A DNA stretch of 64,000 bases from Rebecca billardiae RCC1528 (Eukaryota; Haptophyta). Where the stretch lies: positions 2,666,001-2,730,000 of the forward strand of contig OZ251228.1 in NCBI GenBank assembly GCA_965240325.2, in the 5' to 3' direction. Of the stretch, positions 62,893 to 64,000 are shown in pieces. The notes beneath the pieces are model-generated. The model had not been told where the DNA came from. It made no database searches and saw nothing but the letters and a program-made list of their open reading frames with translations. The position numbers were made by a program, and so were the translations under genes. Numbering within the stretch: the first letter of the stretch is position 1; each line of letters starts with the position of its first letter.

Positions 62893-64000
62893 ATGGCCCG
62901 CGGTGCAGGGCGGAGCGCGCAGCGTGGAGCCCGCACCAGCGGGCCCGAACCACGTTTCAAAAAGATCTTTGATCAAGAAAAAAGGGACGGGGGGCGATTT
63001 TTAGGGCTGGCGGAGACCGAGTTTCGAGTTTTTGAGATCGCATAGAGAGGTCTATTAGGCCGAAAATAAGCGCGTCCAGCTCATTCCCTTAAGTAAAGTG
63101 CGATCTGGACGTCAGCTGGACGTGACATTAACGTAACGGTTCGTTACGAGCGCGATTTTGTGGGTAGACTCTCGTTCATGTGTGATAGTTTGCCTCCGCC
63201 TTGATGAATATGAACTTGGCTTCGCGGCGGTTGGTATCTAGAGTCTAAAACCCGCAAGCCTTATTGAAAATACCCGCGCAGCTATTCGTTGCCAGCCCAT
63301 TCCATAGTCACTGACTTACCGAGCTGGCGAGCTCAAAACCTGCCGTCGTCGCAAGGACGACGTGCTGTGCAGGTTTCTTCTGCTGGGGTGGCGAGCGAGC
63401 CTCGACGACTCTTGGTTGGTCCGCAAGGGGGCGCTCGATGGGCAGGTGCGCGTGGCAAGTGCCGAGTGGCGCCTGGAGCGCGCGTCTGCGGCGGGTCCCG
63501 ACGGCCGTCGACATCGCGTTCGTGCCCGCTCACTAGTCACTCCGCACGCCCCTGCCGCGCCCTGTCGATGCCTGCGCGGCCGGCCGGCGCGCGGCCGCGC
63601 CGCCGCCGCCGCAGCCGCCGCCCTGTGTTCGGGCTCTCGCAAGCTCGGGGGCAGCGGCGCATGATGCCGGACTGATCGATCTCGGAGTCTCCGACTTCAC
63701 CACACGCCCCCCTTGCCATGCCTCTCCGCCAGGGTCTCCCAGAACTCTTCTTCAGAGCAGGCGCAAGTCGAACTCGGAACTGGCCGCGGCCCCGCGCGCC
63801 GTCGGCTCCCCGTGGCTGTCAGCTCCGCGTGGCCTGGGCGCCTGGCGTGCCCAGAGCTGGCCGTGCCTCTGCGACGCGTGCCGAGCCTGACCGAGGTGTG
63901 TCACCCCGTGCACGCGCGGCGCGCGCAAGCACCGGTGCTGCATGGCTGCTCGCACCGTGCTCCCTGGCTCGCGGTCAGTCAGCTCGGCCGCGTGGTGCCT
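62893..64000 (+). repeat. Long dispersed repeat, forward copy running off the window
   Basis: Begins at the common terminus ATGGCCCGCGG and matches the inverted copy ending at 51505 in order of motifs over at least 1.05 kb, with indels and about 100 bp of unmatched sequence near 63290-63430. It continues to the window edge, so its other end is unknown. No convincing coding frame is present. Confidence 0.65.

Noticed and set aside
49266-64000. Viral origin of the right-hand region because of EsV-1-7 genes
   Set aside because: Neighbouring genes have spliceosomal introns and are ordinary eukaryotic families. The EsV-1-7 family also occurs as host genes, so an integrated virus is not required.

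Overview
The window is nuclear DNA of a GC-rich microalga with a secondary plastid. A haptophyte fits best and a pelagophyte-like stramenopile is possible; the sequence alone does not settle it. Evidence: short spliceosomal introns (about 80-165 bp) with GTGCG-type donors and GCGCAG-type acceptors, one GC-AG intron, eukaryote-only proteins (RFC4, a SECIS-binding protein, protein-only RNase P, anoctamin, LIM-calponin), two proteins with signal-peptide-led, plastid-type presequences, and EsV-1-7 cysteine-repeat proteins, a family known mainly from brown algae and other protists and from large algal viruses.

Layout. 0-5.3 kb: the 3' end of a secreted-type protein, a foldback element, two minus-strand EsV-1-7 genes and an unknown plus-strand gene. 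5.5-20.5 kb: a sulfotransferase fused to a fatty-acid-binding-protein-like domain; a tight head-to-head pair (plastid-targeted double-YCII protein and membrane CHY zinc-finger protein); repeats; a broken-looking coiled-coil gene; a small membrane protein; an SBP2-like protein; a CUE-domain protein. 20.5-24.9 kb: a foldback element, a 212-bp TA tract, a perfect 910-bp palindrome around a 144-bp TA tract, RFC4 and a small secreted or anchored protein. 25.5-34.5 kb: a very large ankyrin-anoctamin-choline-transporter-like fusion, a 2.3-kb element with terminal inverted repeats abutting its 5' end, and a membrane-anchored phosphatase-inhibitor-2-like gene. 35.3-38.7 kb: the largest EsV-1-7 gene (16 repeats) head to head with an unknown gene. 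40.5-49.3 kb: coiled-coil protein, plastid-type membrane protein, PRORP, LIM plus double calponin-homology protein. 49.9-55.1 kb: repeats and an intact 3.5-kb LTR element carrying only gag. 55.2-64 kb: TIR-like protein, divergent isocitrate-dehydrogenase-like protein, sulfatase, a fourth EsV-1-7 gene (10 repeats), and a second, inverted copy of a repeat longer than 1.1 kb.

The genes do not form one pathway. The coherent theme is a local family of four EsV-1-7 genes, all on the minus strand, with 40 complete 35-residue repeats in total and repeat variants shared between loci. Around it lies dense repeat activity: foldback elements, a palindrome, a TIR element, an LTR element with identical LTRs, and dispersed repeats. 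Two protein fusions (ankyrin-anoctamin-CTL and sulfotransferase-FABP) are the most unusual single genes. Intron boundaries were read by eye from frame continuity and family similarity.
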